DNA of 64,000 nucleotides from Sandaracinaceae bacterium (GTDB lineage: Bacteria > Myxococcota_A > Polyangia > Polyangiales > Sandaracinaceae), in assembly GCA_040218145.1 (NCBI GenBank), contig JAVJQK010000117.1, positions 1-64,000 of the forward strand. The letters are read 5' to 3'. A program made the translations under genes and the position numbers. Positions 38,425 through 48,000 of the stretch are shown here, one piece after another. A model generated the notes under the pieces. It saw nothing but the letters and a program-made list of their open reading frames with translations. It was not told the DNA's origin and did not search any database. Position 1 is the first letter of the stretch. The number at the start of each line of letters is the position of its first letter.

Positions 38425-39527
38425 CCCCGCGCCGCCTCCGGAAGGGTGATGGCGCACAGGTAGCCGCCTCCCGCGCCGGGGCCACACCGCAGCGTCGCGC
38501 GACCGCCGTACAGCAACTCCAGCCGCTCGCGCACGTTGCGCTGGCCCATGCCCGTGCCGGAGTGCGTGGAGCGGCCGGGCCCGACGCCGTCGTCTTCGAC
38601 CTCGATGTGGAGCCGTCCGTCCTCGTCCGTGACCCGGACGTCCACGCGGCCGCCCTGCTCCCGCTTGCTCAGCCCATGCAAGATCGCGTTCTCCACGAGC
38701 GGCTGCAGCAGCATCGGCGGCACGGGCCAGCTGCCCTCGGCGTCGCTCTCGACGGAGCAGCGGAGCCGCTCGCCGAAGCGCTGTCGCTGCACGTCGAGGT
38801 AGCTCCGGACCGCGTCCAGCTCGTCGTCCAGAGAGACCGAGCGTCGCTCGGTGCTCTCGAGGGCATAGCGGAGGAAGCCGGCCAGGCGGTCCAGCGTCTC
38901 CTCGGCGATGTCGGGGTCGGCGTGCACGAGCCCCGCGCAGGTGTTGAGGCTGTTGAACAGGAAATGAGGTTGCATCTGCGCCTGGAGCGCGGCGAGCCGA
39001 GCCTCGAGGGCCGCGGTCCGCTCGCGGTGCGCGACGAGTCGCTCGCGCACGGCCTCGCGTTGCAGGTGACCCATGAAGCTGGCGAGGCCGAGATAGACGA
39101 AGCTCACGAGCACGCCGCGCCAGAGGATGGTCATGCCCGCGCTCGCCGCCTCGGGGTACACCCAGGTGATGAGGGGCAGCTGCGGCAGCGTGAGGGCGGC
39201 GACGATCAGCGTGGTGAACAAACCGTGCGCCGGCAGCCGGAGCCAGCCCGAGGCGCCGCGCATCTTCGCCGCGAGCCACTCGAAGCCGCAGTGCACGCCG
39301 ACCCCGACGATGACCGTGTAGGCGAGGATCGCCGCGAGCGCGCGGACCACGTGATCCGGGTCCTTCACGCAGGTCGGGTCGAAGAGGAACGCCAGCAGCG
39401 GCGGCGAGACCACGAAGAACCACATCGCCTGGCGCGGGAGCGCTCGGTGTTCGGGCAGCGCGGGCGTCGAGACGGCGGTGGACATGGACGCGCGTCGAGC
39501 ATGCGGCACCCATCGTCTTCCGTCCAT
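38421..39527 (-). CDS. LytS/YehU-type sensor histidine kinase
   Basis: This is a 368-aa membrane kinase of the LytS/YpdA/YehU class. About four hydrophobic segments lie at 34-50, 60-85, 98-124 and 132-153. The His box QMQPHFLFNSLNTCAGLV (His188), the N box PPMLLQPLVENAILHGL and the G box GTGMGQRNVRERLELLYGG follow. It has no extracellular sensor domain. The ATG at 39527 overlaps the stop of the upstream gene (TGATG) and has GGAG before it; an internal start lies at 39485. Confidence 0.93.
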   Translation of the reverse strand: MDGRRWVPHARRASMSTAVSTPALPEHRALPRQAMWFFVVSPPLLAFLFDPTCVKDPDHVVRALAAILAYTVIVGVGVHCGFEWLAAKMRGASGWLRLPAHGLFTTLIVAALTLPQLPLITWVYPEAASAGMTILWRGVLVSFVYLGLASFMGHLQREAVRERLVAHRERTAALEARLAALQAQMQPHFLFNSLNTCAGLVHADPDIAEETLDRLAGFLRYALESTERRSVSLDDELDAVRSYLDVQRQRFGERLRCSVESDAEGSWPVPPMLLQPLVENAILHGLSKREQGGRVDVRVTDEDGRLHIEVEDDGVGPGRSTHSGTGMGQRNVRERLELLYGGRATLRCGPGAGGGYLCAITLPEAARG

Positions 39528-41365
39528 CAGCGCAGGCTCCGAGCGGACATGTCGCGCAGGAACCGGGTCAGCATCGCGCGGGCGCCTGGGCGCTGGAACA
39601 TCACCTCGTGGCCGTCCTCGAGCCCATCCTCCGCGAGCTGCACGGTGACGCGTGTGCGCGCGCCCTGGTTGGCGCGGAGCCCTGCGGAGAGGTGTCGGCC
39701 CCCGACGAGCCGCATGTCTCGGGTCAAAGGTCGCGAGGTGAACGGCCCGTCCAGCGCGGCGCCCGCCAGGTCGAGCCCGAGGGAGAGCGCGAACGGGTTG
39801 GCGATGGGGGGCGGGATGTAGGTGTCGAGCACGCCCTGAAAGACGAGGATGTCTCGGTCGGAGAGGTGACGGCCGTAGACCATCGGGTCGGCGGGCTCGC
39901 CGGCCCACTGGACGAGGGAGAGCAGCGGATCGTGCTCGTCCAGCTCACGGTGCGGCCAGTAGCCCGCGAGCACGCTCGCCCAGTGACGCAGCGGCAGCGG
40001 GCTCTGCTTGTGGATGACCTGGCGGATCCAGCTCGCGCCCGCGCCGCTGAGGATCAGCGCGCGGAAGCGAGGCTCGAAGGCGGCCGCGACGGGCGCGATG
40101 GTGGCGCCCATCGAATGCCCGATGAGGACCGGTCGCGGGTCGAGCCTCACCTCGCGCGCTGCGCCCTCGCACGCGGAGGCGTCGAACCGGAGGGGCTCGA
40201 TGGCGCGGGCGAAGAGCACCAGCTCGAGCGCGGACTGCCGGACGTTGTCGCGGAGCGCGATGGGGTTGAGGGCGTTGAAGATCGCCTGCTGCTCGTCCCA
40301 CGCCGCGAGGTTGCGCGCCCCGCCGAGCGGGCCGTCCACGCTGAGCCCCACGTAGCCCGCCTCGGCCAGCTCGACCGCGGGGCCCGCGCCGGGGTCCGCG
40401 TGCCCCGTCGCGTCGCGCGGCCCGCGGTCGAGGAGCGGGCGATCCCCACCCCCGCCCGTGCGAATGAAGACCGCGCTCGGATACCGCTCGAGGTCGCGGC
40501 GGGGGACGGTCACGAACACGCGCGACGTCATCGTCGCCACGCGGGCGAGCCCGCCGTCTTCGGTCCACACCCAGCCGCCCTCCGACATGTACGGGGGCTC
40601 GCCCGCCTGGTGGACCGGCATCTCGACCTCCGCGCGAAAGACGCAGAAGGTGTCGTGCGTCTCGATCATCTGTGGCGTCGAGATGGTGGGGACCTCGTGC
40701 GCCACCGCCCACGCCACCGCGTCGCGCATTCCCCGCGTGGGATCGTCGGTGCGGAAGACCGCAAGCGCCGCGATGCGCTGCCGGGGCAAGCCGAGCGTCT
40801 CGAGCGCGTGCGTGGCCTCGACGTGCGCGTCCGTGGGGAGGGGCTCGGTCGACGCGAGCAGCGCGCTGCCGTCCGCGAACCGCGCGCCGTCGGTCACCAC
40901 GGCCGCGTAGAGCGTCTCGGGCGCGAGCGGCTGCCCCGGGTAGGGGAGCAAGGCCAGCAGGTGGCGACCGCCGAACGGCCCCGCGTCGTCTTGCTGCCGC
41001 GTGTCGATCGCCACGCGCCGGCCGAAGTCGGGCGAGCTGCGATCGACGTCGATCAGCGCGATGACCGAGCCCGGCTCGAGGCTCTCCTCCGGCGTCGGGA
41101 TCACCGCGCGGTCGAGCGCGCGGTCCATCGGGAAGAAGATGCCGGAGGCCGTCCCGAAGCCGCGCGCGTCCCGCAGCCCCTCGAGGCTCTGGGGCAGGAG
41201 CGGCGTCCCCGTGCCGGTCGGGAAGCGCTCCATCTGCGGGCGCCCGTCGTCGTCGCGGAGGCGCTCATCGGGCCAGGGGTGCGCGTAGAGCGACGTCGAA
41301 GGAGGGCTGGGCGGCGCGCAGCCGAGCAGCGCGATCGCGGCGAACACGTGCGACAGGGCGCGCAT
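39527..41365 (-). CDS. Alpha/beta-hydrolase-like lipoprotein
   Basis: This 612-aa protein has a lipoprotein signal (MRALSHVFAAIALLGCAPPS; Cys16) and an alpha/beta-hydrolase C-terminal half: VLIGHSMGATIAPVAAAFEP with the nucleophile Ser, and QGVLDTYIPPPIANPFA. The N-terminal ~300 residues (SLYAHPWPDERLRDDDGRPQ, ASGIFFPMDRALDRAV) resemble large exported hydrolases of Myxococcota and Planctomycetota. The substrate is unknown. It overlaps both neighbours (TGATG) between a barrel-like protein and a sensor kinase. Confidence 0.82.
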   Translation of the reverse strand: MRALSHVFAAIALLGCAPPSPPSTSLYAHPWPDERLRDDDGRPQMERFPTGTGTPLLPQSLEGLRDARGFGTASGIFFPMDRALDRAVIPTPEESLEPGSVIALIDVDRSSPDFGRRVAIDTRQQDDAGPFGGRHLLALLPYPGQPLAPETLYAAVVTDGARFADGSALLASTEPLPTDAHVEATHALETLGLPRQRIAALAVFRTDDPTRGMRDAVAWAVAHEVPTISTPQMIETHDTFCVFRAEVEMPVHQAGEPPYMSEGGWVWTEDGGLARVATMTSRVFVTVPRRDLERYPSAVFIRTGGGGDRPLLDRGPRDATGHADPGAGPAVELAEAGYVGLSVDGPLGGARNLAAWDEQQAIFNALNPIALRDNVRQSALELVLFARAIEPLRFDASACEGAAREVRLDPRPVLIGHSMGATIAPVAAAFEPRFRALILSGAGASWIRQVIHKQSPLPLRHWASVLAGYWPHRELDEHDPLLSLVQWAGEPADPMVYGRHLSDRDILVFQGVLDTYIPPPIANPFALSLGLDLAGAALDGPFTSRPLTRDMRLVGGRHLSAGLRANQGARTRVTVQLAEDGLEDGHEVMFQRPGARAMLTRFLRDMSARSLR

Positions 41366-41910
41366 CAGAGGCCCCAGTCCCCGCCGAGGCGCAGCACACC
41401 CGCGAGGCTCACCACGGGCTCCTGCCGTCCCGTCTCGGACTGGTGCGAGTCGGTCGCGAGCACGTGTCCCACCGCGCCCACGCCGACGAAGAAGTTTCGG
41501 TACCAGAGGTCGGCGTGGAGCATGCCCCAGCCGCCGAACGCGCCGACGCGCCCGCGGTCGAAGGGGCCCTCTCCGATCGACGGCCCGCCCGCCACCGAGA
41601 GCTGGAGCCCCACGTGGTCGAACGCGACGAGATCGAAGCGCTGCGCGACGCCGAGATCGATGGCGAACGCGTAGCTCAGCAGGTTCGACGCGATCCCGGT
41701 GCGGAGCACGGCGCCGAAGCCCTCGGGGGTGTGCAGGCGAAGGTCCGCGGCCAGCTCGCCGTAGGGACCCTCGGTGCTGCCGCCGACGCCGTGATCGAAG
41801 GAGAGCTCGAGTCGGGCCCGGCCCGAGCGGCTGCGATCCTGGGCGTGGGCGGGGAGGGTCTGAAGGAGGAGGGCCAGCGCGGCGATGGCGGCCTGTGTGG
41901 TTCGTCTCAT
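41365..41910 (-). CDS. Small outer-membrane barrel-like protein
   Basis: This 181-aa protein has a signal peptide (TTQAAIAALALLLQTLPAHAQ) and alternating hydrophobic strands with many Gly and aromatic residues (LELSFDHGVGGS, then RFDLVAFDHVGLQLSVAGGP and RNFFVGVGAVGHVLATDSHQ). It could be an 8-stranded outer-membrane barrel. No family is recognised. It follows the Omp85 gene after 79 bases, and its stop overlaps the next gene by one base. Confidence 0.7.
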   Translation of the reverse strand: MRRTTQAAIAALALLLQTLPAHAQDRSRSGRARLELSFDHGVGGSTEGPYGELAADLRLHTPEGFGAVLRTGIASNLLSYAFAIDLGVAQRFDLVAFDHVGLQLSVAGGPSIGEGPFDRGRVGAFGGWGMLHADLWYRNFFVGVGAVGHVLATDSHQSETGRQEPVVSLAGVLRLGGDWGL

Positions 41911-41989
41911 GCGACGAAGATGCGTCGCGCTCGCGTGCGCTCGCGGCCGCGCGCGACGGGCGGCGGGGGTCGCGCGACGGGCGGCGGGA

Positions 41990-44900
41990 TCAGAACACGC
42001 CGATGGAGAAGTGGAACGCGCCGAAGGGCTCGTTGAGCGACTCGCGGCGGAGCACGTTGAAGCCGTAGTCGAGCGCGAGCGGGCCGACGGGGGTGGCGAG
42101 CCGGAGGCCGAGGCCGGCGGTCGGGCGGAAGAAGAGGCACTGCTCGGCCGTCAGGCCGGTGGGGCAGGTGCCGCCGATGCTCCCCGGGTCCGCCCAGTGG
42201 TTGCCGAGGTCGCCGAAGACCGCGCCCTGGAGGCTCTCGAAGAGGGGGAAGCGGATCTCGGCCCGCACGAGATAGAAGAAGTCACCGCCCTGCAGCACCG
42301 TGCCCGTGCGCGCCTCGGGGTTCTGGAGCTGGAACTCCGCGAGGTCCTGCGGCTGCATCTGGTCCTGATTGAAGCCGCGCATGGTGTCGACGCCGCCGAG
42401 GAAGAACTGCCGGTTGGGGTAGGTCCGCGAGCCGCCCTCGATGTGCACGATGCCGCCGACGCGCACCTGGCCCGCGAGCACGACCTCGCCGATGGGCACG
42501 TAGCCGTTGAGGGTCCCGGTCAGCTTGAAGAAGTGGCTGAAGAACGGGTCCATGTCGTCCTGCGTGTCGGTCTCGAGGGTCCGCACCCACTCCACCGACG
42601 CGCTCGAGAACCAGCCCTCGGTGGGCACGAAGGGGCTGTCTCGCTGGTCGAGCGCGGCGCCGAGGCGGCTCGAGACGACGATGCTGTTGCCCTCCGGGAC
42701 GCGCAGCAGCCGCGTGATCTGCGGGTTGCCCATCGCCATCTCGAGGATCTCGTCGATGCTCGCGCGGTCGCCGAAGAGCTGCACGATGTTGTTCTCGAGC
42801 TCGCCGGAGAGCGTGAAGGAGAGCCGCGTGATGGGGCGCCAGTTGAACGAGAGCGCCACGCCGTTCTTGTCGAGCCCGAAGGCGCGCTGGTTGTCGCGGA
42901 GGTGAACCACATCGAGCGTGGAGCGTACGTTGTCGACGTTCGGGATGTGGGGCAGGGCCAGCGTGAGGGTGATGCGGCGCTCGAGCCGGTCCTGCAGCGG
43001 CAGCCCGCTGATGTTCTGCTCGAGCTCGTCGTCCTGGAAGAAGAACTGCAATCCGAGCTGCGCGCGCGCCGTGATCCCGAGCGCGTAGCCGAAGAGGTTG
43101 CGGTAGCCGTACTCGAACGAGCTGCGCAGCCCCTGCCCCGTCGAGATCCCGAGCTGGAAGTCGAAGTACTGCGGGAGGCGCTCGCGGACCGTGACGGTGA
43201 CCGGCTTGACGCGCTCGGGCAGCTCCGGGTCGGCGGGCTGGATGGTGACGCTCGAGAAGACCCCGAGCGCCATCAGCGCCTCCTGGCTGGCCTGGATCGC
43301 GCTCGGCCGGAAGAGGGCGCCCTCGACGAACCGGAGCGAGTCGCGGATGAGGCCCTCGCTCGTGCGCTCGTTGCCCTCGACCTGCACCGCGCCGACGTGC
43401 ACCTCGAAGCGCTCGACCACGTCGAGCACCACCTCCGCGCGCTCGCGGTCCTGGCTGAAGCGCACGTCCGGATCGATGCGCGCGTAGAGGTGACCGCGCT
43501 CGCGGTAGGCCTCGGTCATGCGCCCGATCGCCTCCTCGAGGCCGAGGTAGCTGAACGGCTCTCCGCGTCGAAGGCGCGCGACCTCGAGCAGGGCGCGATC
43601 GCCGAGGACCGTGTTGCCCCGCAGGCTCACGCCGAAGAGCAGGGTGCGCGCCCCCTCGAAGACGGGCAGCACGACGACCGCGCGGCCGCGCCCGACCTGC
43701 TCGAGACGCGCCGGGCCGACGCGCGCGCCGAGGAAGCCCGCCGCCTCGTAGACGTCGCGGAGATGCTCGACCGCCTGCTCGTAGAGGGGCTCGTAGAATA
43801 CGCGGCTCGGATCGACCTCGAGCGGGCGGGGCACCTCGCGCGCGCGGCGCGTCCGCCCGCCCCCGAGGCCGAGCCCGTCGGCGGTGTGGCTGTCGACGGG
43901 CGCGAACATCCGGGTGTCGGGCAGGTCGCTCTCGAGCACGCTCACCACCTGTCCGCGCAGGTAGTCGCTGTCGAAGTGCGTCGCGCCGGGGAAGGACATG
44001 CCCACCACCGCGAGCTGTCGGCCCGGCGTGACCCGGACCTCGAACACCACGCGGCTCCCCTCCCCGCGGTAGCGGTCGATGGTTACCACGGCGCGGTGGA
44101 AGCCGTGGCGGCGGAAGAGCTCCGACACGCGGTCCTCGATCGCGGCGAGGCTCCTTCGCGTCAGCCGCTGCTCCTCGAGCTGGAGCACCTCCTCGACCGC
44201 AGTGCGCGGGAGCGGCTCGTGGCCGACCAGCCGGATCTGGTAGCGCGGCCCGAGCGACAGCGGGACGCGCAAGACCGCCTCCTCGCCCTCACGCTCCAGC
44301 GTCGGCTCGCCGAGCCGCGCCTCGAGCCAGCCCTCGCGCCGCAGGGTGCGGCCCGCCTCGCGCACTCCGTCTCGCAGGCGGGTTCGGTCGAGCACGTCGC
44401 CGACCTCGAGGCCCACCGCGTCGGGGATGTCCACGTCGCTCGGCGCCGCGTCGCCCTCGAAGATCCAGCGCGTGATGCGCACCGGCTCCCCTTCGGCCAC
44501 GCGCACGCGCAGGACCTTGCGGGTGGGGTCGTCGGTGTCGCGGAGGCGGAGGGTGATCCGCGCGTCGGCGTACCCGCGCTCCACGTACGCGGCCGCGACC
44601 GCCTCCGCGAGCGCGGCCAGCTGGCCCTGCTCGAGCTCGCGGTCGATGCCGAGCGCCAGCACCTGCTCGACGTCTTCGTCTGAGATCACCGCGTTGCCCA
44701 CCACGTCCACCCGCGTGATCACGATGCGGGGGACGAGCTGCACGATCAGGGCGACGCCGCTGCCCTCGGCCACCGCGTCGATCTGCACGTCCGCCCAGCG
44801 GCCGCTCTCGAGCAGCTGCTGAACCGTGGTGCGGAGCAGGCGGCGCGTGAGCGGCGCGCCGATCGGGATGCCGACGTCGCGGGCGCCGGTCGCGCCGCTC

Positions 44901-45025
44901 GTCTCGCCGGTCACGCGCACGTCCACCACGCGCCGACGCACGAGGTTGCGCGGCAGCTGGGCGGACGCGGGCATCGCGAGCGCCCAGAGGAGCGCCGCGG
45001 CGATCGAGAGACGGACAGGCTTCAC
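41990..45025 (-). CDS. Omp85/BamA-family outer membrane protein with seven POTRA-like domains
   Basis: This is a 1011-aa protein from the GTG at 45025. A signal peptide (AAALLWALAMPASAQL) leads into seven POTRA-like repeats, each beginning with a segment such as RIVITRVDVVGNAVISDEDV, QIRLVGHEPLPRTAVEEVL, LFGVSLRGNTVLGDRALLEV or HVGAVQVEGNERTSEGLI. The rest is a barrel (FDFQLGISTGQGLRSSFEYG ... DYGFNVLRRESL). It may be the TamA partner of the adjacent TamB-like protein or a BamA homologue. The start overlaps the TamB-like stop by 4 bases. Confidence 0.92.
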   Translation of the reverse strand: MKPVRLSIAAALLWALAMPASAQLPRNLVRRRVVDVRVTGETSGATGARDVGIPIGAPLTRRLLRTTVQQLLESGRWADVQIDAVAEGSGVALIVQLVPRIVITRVDVVGNAVISDEDVEQVLALGIDRELEQGQLAALAEAVAAAYVERGYADARITLRLRDTDDPTRKVLRVRVAEGEPVRITRWIFEGDAAPSDVDIPDAVGLEVGDVLDRTRLRDGVREAGRTLRREGWLEARLGEPTLEREGEEAVLRVPLSLGPRYQIRLVGHEPLPRTAVEEVLQLEEQRLTRRSLAAIEDRVSELFRRHGFHRAVVTIDRYRGEGSRVVFEVRVTPGRQLAVVGMSFPGATHFDSDYLRGQVVSVLESDLPDTRMFAPVDSHTADGLGLGGGRTRRAREVPRPLEVDPSRVFYEPLYEQAVEHLRDVYEAAGFLGARVGPARLEQVGRGRAVVVLPVFEGARTLLFGVSLRGNTVLGDRALLEVARLRRGEPFSYLGLEEAIGRMTEAYRERGHLYARIDPDVRFSQDRERAEVVLDVVERFEVHVGAVQVEGNERTSEGLIRDSLRFVEGALFRPSAIQASQEALMALGVFSSVTIQPADPELPERVKPVTVTVRERLPQYFDFQLGISTGQGLRSSFEYGYRNLFGYALGITARAQLGLQFFFQDDELEQNISGLPLQDRLERRITLTLALPHIPNVDNVRSTLDVVHLRDNQRAFGLDKNGVALSFNWRPITRLSFTLSGELENNIVQLFGDRASIDEILEMAMGNPQITRLLRVPEGNSIVVSSRLGAALDQRDSPFVPTEGWFSSASVEWVRTLETDTQDDMDPFFSHFFKLTGTLNGYVPIGEVVLAGQVRVGGIVHIEGGSRTYPNRQFFLGGVDTMRGFNQDQMQPQDLAEFQLQNPEARTGTVLQGGDFFYLVRAEIRFPLFESLQGAVFGDLGNHWADPGSIGGTCPTGLTAEQCLFFRPTAGLGLRLATPVGPLALDYGFNVLRRESLNEPFGAFHFSIGVF

Positions 45026-48000
45026 TCGAATTCCAGACGATAACCCCAGTCGATGCCGAGGTTCCCGAAGGAATTGGTCCCGTTGATGTTGTAGTTGTCG
45101 TAGCTCAGCCCGATGCGCTGGTTGTCGTCGAGCTGCCAGTCGAGCGCGCCCCGGAACTCGCGGGACTCGCCGAGCCCCGTCTGCGCGCTGAGCCGCACGC
45201 GCTCCGCGATCCGCTTGCCCACCGAGAGGCGCGGCTCGCTGCGGCCAGTCTGCGGCGAGTAGCCGGTCGTCACGCGGATGTCGTCGATGAGCGGCACGGC
45301 CCGGCGCACCTCGCGGTCGAGCCCGGTGATGGTCGTCAGCGCCTCGAGCGCGGCGGCGCTCGCCAGGTCGCCCTCCTGCTGGAGCTGCTGGAGCTCGGCC
45401 CGCGTCATGCCCACCGCGAGCAGCAGCAGGATGTCCGGCTGCGCGAGATCGGGGTCGCTCCGCGTGATGAGCTGCAGGTTGTCGCTCGAGCCGAGCAGGT
45501 TGAGCACGATGCGCCAGCTCGGCGCCGAGAGATCGCTGCTCCGACGGATCTCGGTCGTCGCCTCGATGTCGAGCCGCGGGTCGATGCGGGTCGAGTCGTC
45601 GAACGTGATGCGCCCGCGTCGGACCGTGAACTCGTTGTTCTGGAAGTAGAGCTGGCCGCGCGTGATCCGCATCGCGCCCTGCACGCCGTAGCGCTGATCG
45701 GTCCCGACGAGCCGGAAGGGTCGGTCCCGGGTGTCGAGGCGCACGTCGGCGTCGATGAGGTTGTTCTGGATGCGGAAGGGGCGGCGCTGGAGCACGCGCA
45801 GATCGAGCGCGACGAGGTCCTGCTCCGGGTCGTAGCGCCGCACCGTGGTGCGCTCCTGCCGCATCAGCCCGCGGACCGCGGTGGCCGCGACGTCGCCGAG
45901 GCTCCGCAGCTCGATGGGCCGCGTGTACTCGAAGCGGCTGACGGTCAGGTCGCCGCTGAGGATCGGGAGGCGCTCGCCGCGGCTCCAGTTGAGCTGCATC
46001 TCGCCGCCGAGGCTCGTCTCCACGCCCTCGGCGAAGTCGAACCCGAGGTCGCGCGCGGTCACGTCGATCACGTAGCGCTCGAGCGACTGCTCGCGCAGCT
46101 CCGCCGCGCCCGACGCCGTCACGTGGCCGCCCGCCATGTCCGCCTGCAGCTCCTCGAGCAGGATCGAGCGCTGGCTGAAGCGGACCCGGCCGCTCACCCG
46201 CTCGATGGGGTCCTCGAAGCTCGCGAGCCGGACCCGGCCGTTGCGCAGGTTCGCCTCGCCGTAGAGCTCCGGGTCGGCGAGCTCCCCGGTGACGTTGAAC
46301 TGCGCCTCGATGCGACCGCTCGCCTCTTCGACGCTGGGCGAGAGGCGCGCGAGCAGGTCGAGGTCCACGTCGCCGTTCACCTGGAGCGCCAGCCCGTCCT
46401 CCACCGACGCGCGCCCCCGCACCCGCAGGCGCGAGTCGGGCCCGACGAAGCGCGCCTTGTTGATGGCGAGCACGCCGTCCTTGAAGGTCAGGTCCACGTC
46501 CCGGCGGTTGCGGATCTCGAGGTCCGCCTGCGCGAGCCGGACGTCGGTGAGCCGCACGCTCCCCTCGAGCGTCTCGGGCTGCCGGAGCGCGCCGTGGTCG
46601 AACGCAAGCACGCCGCTCACCGCGCCCTCGAACGGCGCGACACCCTCGGTGCGTGGGATCAACGAGCCGAAGTCCAGCCCGTCGAGTCGGACCTCGCCAC
46701 GCAGCGGCAAGGGCTCGGTGCGGCCCACCGTCAGGTCGACGAAGAGGTGGTCGTCGAGCCCGGAGCCGCAGACCACGAACGCGCTCGGCCGCTCGAAGCG
46801 AGGCATCGGACCCTCGACGGTGCGGATGGGCGGGTCGGCCGGCCAGTCCGCGTGGGCCAGGCCGATCCGCGCGCGGGCGCACGGCGCGTCCGGCAGCGCG
46901 CGGCGGTCCCAGTCGCTGGCCTCGACGATCCACGGGTCGCTCGTGTCGGTCATGCGCACGAAGAAGCGTCCGTCGCCCAGCGCGCGCCCGTCGTAGGTCA
47001 CGTTGGTCACGCCGACGTCGAAGTCGGCGCGCATCGCGTCGAAGGTGCCGCCGATCCGTCCGATCGCGGTCGCGACTCCGTCGAGGCCGTCGAAGCGGTC
47101 GCCGATGCCCTCGAGCTGACTGAGCATGATGCGGTCCGCCACCGCGTCCATCGCGAGCCGACCGCCGAGGCTCATCGTGCCGTCGACGGAGAGCGTCCCC
47201 TCGCCCTTGCGCATCGAGAGGTGCGCGATCGACAGCTCCGCGCCCGCCGCGCCGCGGTCCCAGTCGAGCCAGCGGAAGTGACCCACCATGCGCCCGTCCT
47301 CGAACGCGTAGTCGTCCAGCGACGCGGTCGGGAAGTCGAGGTTCAGGTCGACATCGAGCGTCCCGCTGGGCTCGTCGCCGGGGAAGCCGTTCGTGTACCG
47401 CAGGTTGGCTTGCCCTCGCGCGATGCCCTGGTAGCTGGCGAAGCGCTCGTCCTCCTCGAACCCGAACACGTGATAGAAGTCGCGCAGCGCGAGCCCGTCG
47501 AGGTGCAGGAGCCCCGTCATCTCCAGGCGGTCGTCGTGGAAGTTCAGGTAGAGGTTCTCCGCGCGGTAGCGGCTGTCGTTCTTGGCCGCGCTCACCATCG
47601 CGAAGTGCACGCCCATCCCGTCCGGGTCGAGCAGCGCGTCGCTCTCCACGCTGCCGAGGCGGAACGTGTCGAAGACGAAGTCGGCGAGCTGCACGTGGCC
47701 GGTCACGTGCGGGTCCTGGAAGGTGCCGTCGATGTTGCACGTCGCCGTCCCGACGCCCTGGATGGGCCAGCGGTCGAGCGGGGTGATGTCGCGCATGTCG
47801 ACGTCCGCGCTGGCGCTCACCCTGAGCTGGTTGTCGAACCCGAGGTGGACGTCGCCGCGGATGCGGCTGCGGGGCAGCGCGGCGACGAGGTCATGGAATC
47901 GCACGGCGTCTTGCCGGATGGACCAGCGGCCGTCGAAGGTGCCGTGGCTCACCCCGATCACGCGACGGACGTGCGCCTCGTGCCACGGGTTGTGGCTCAC

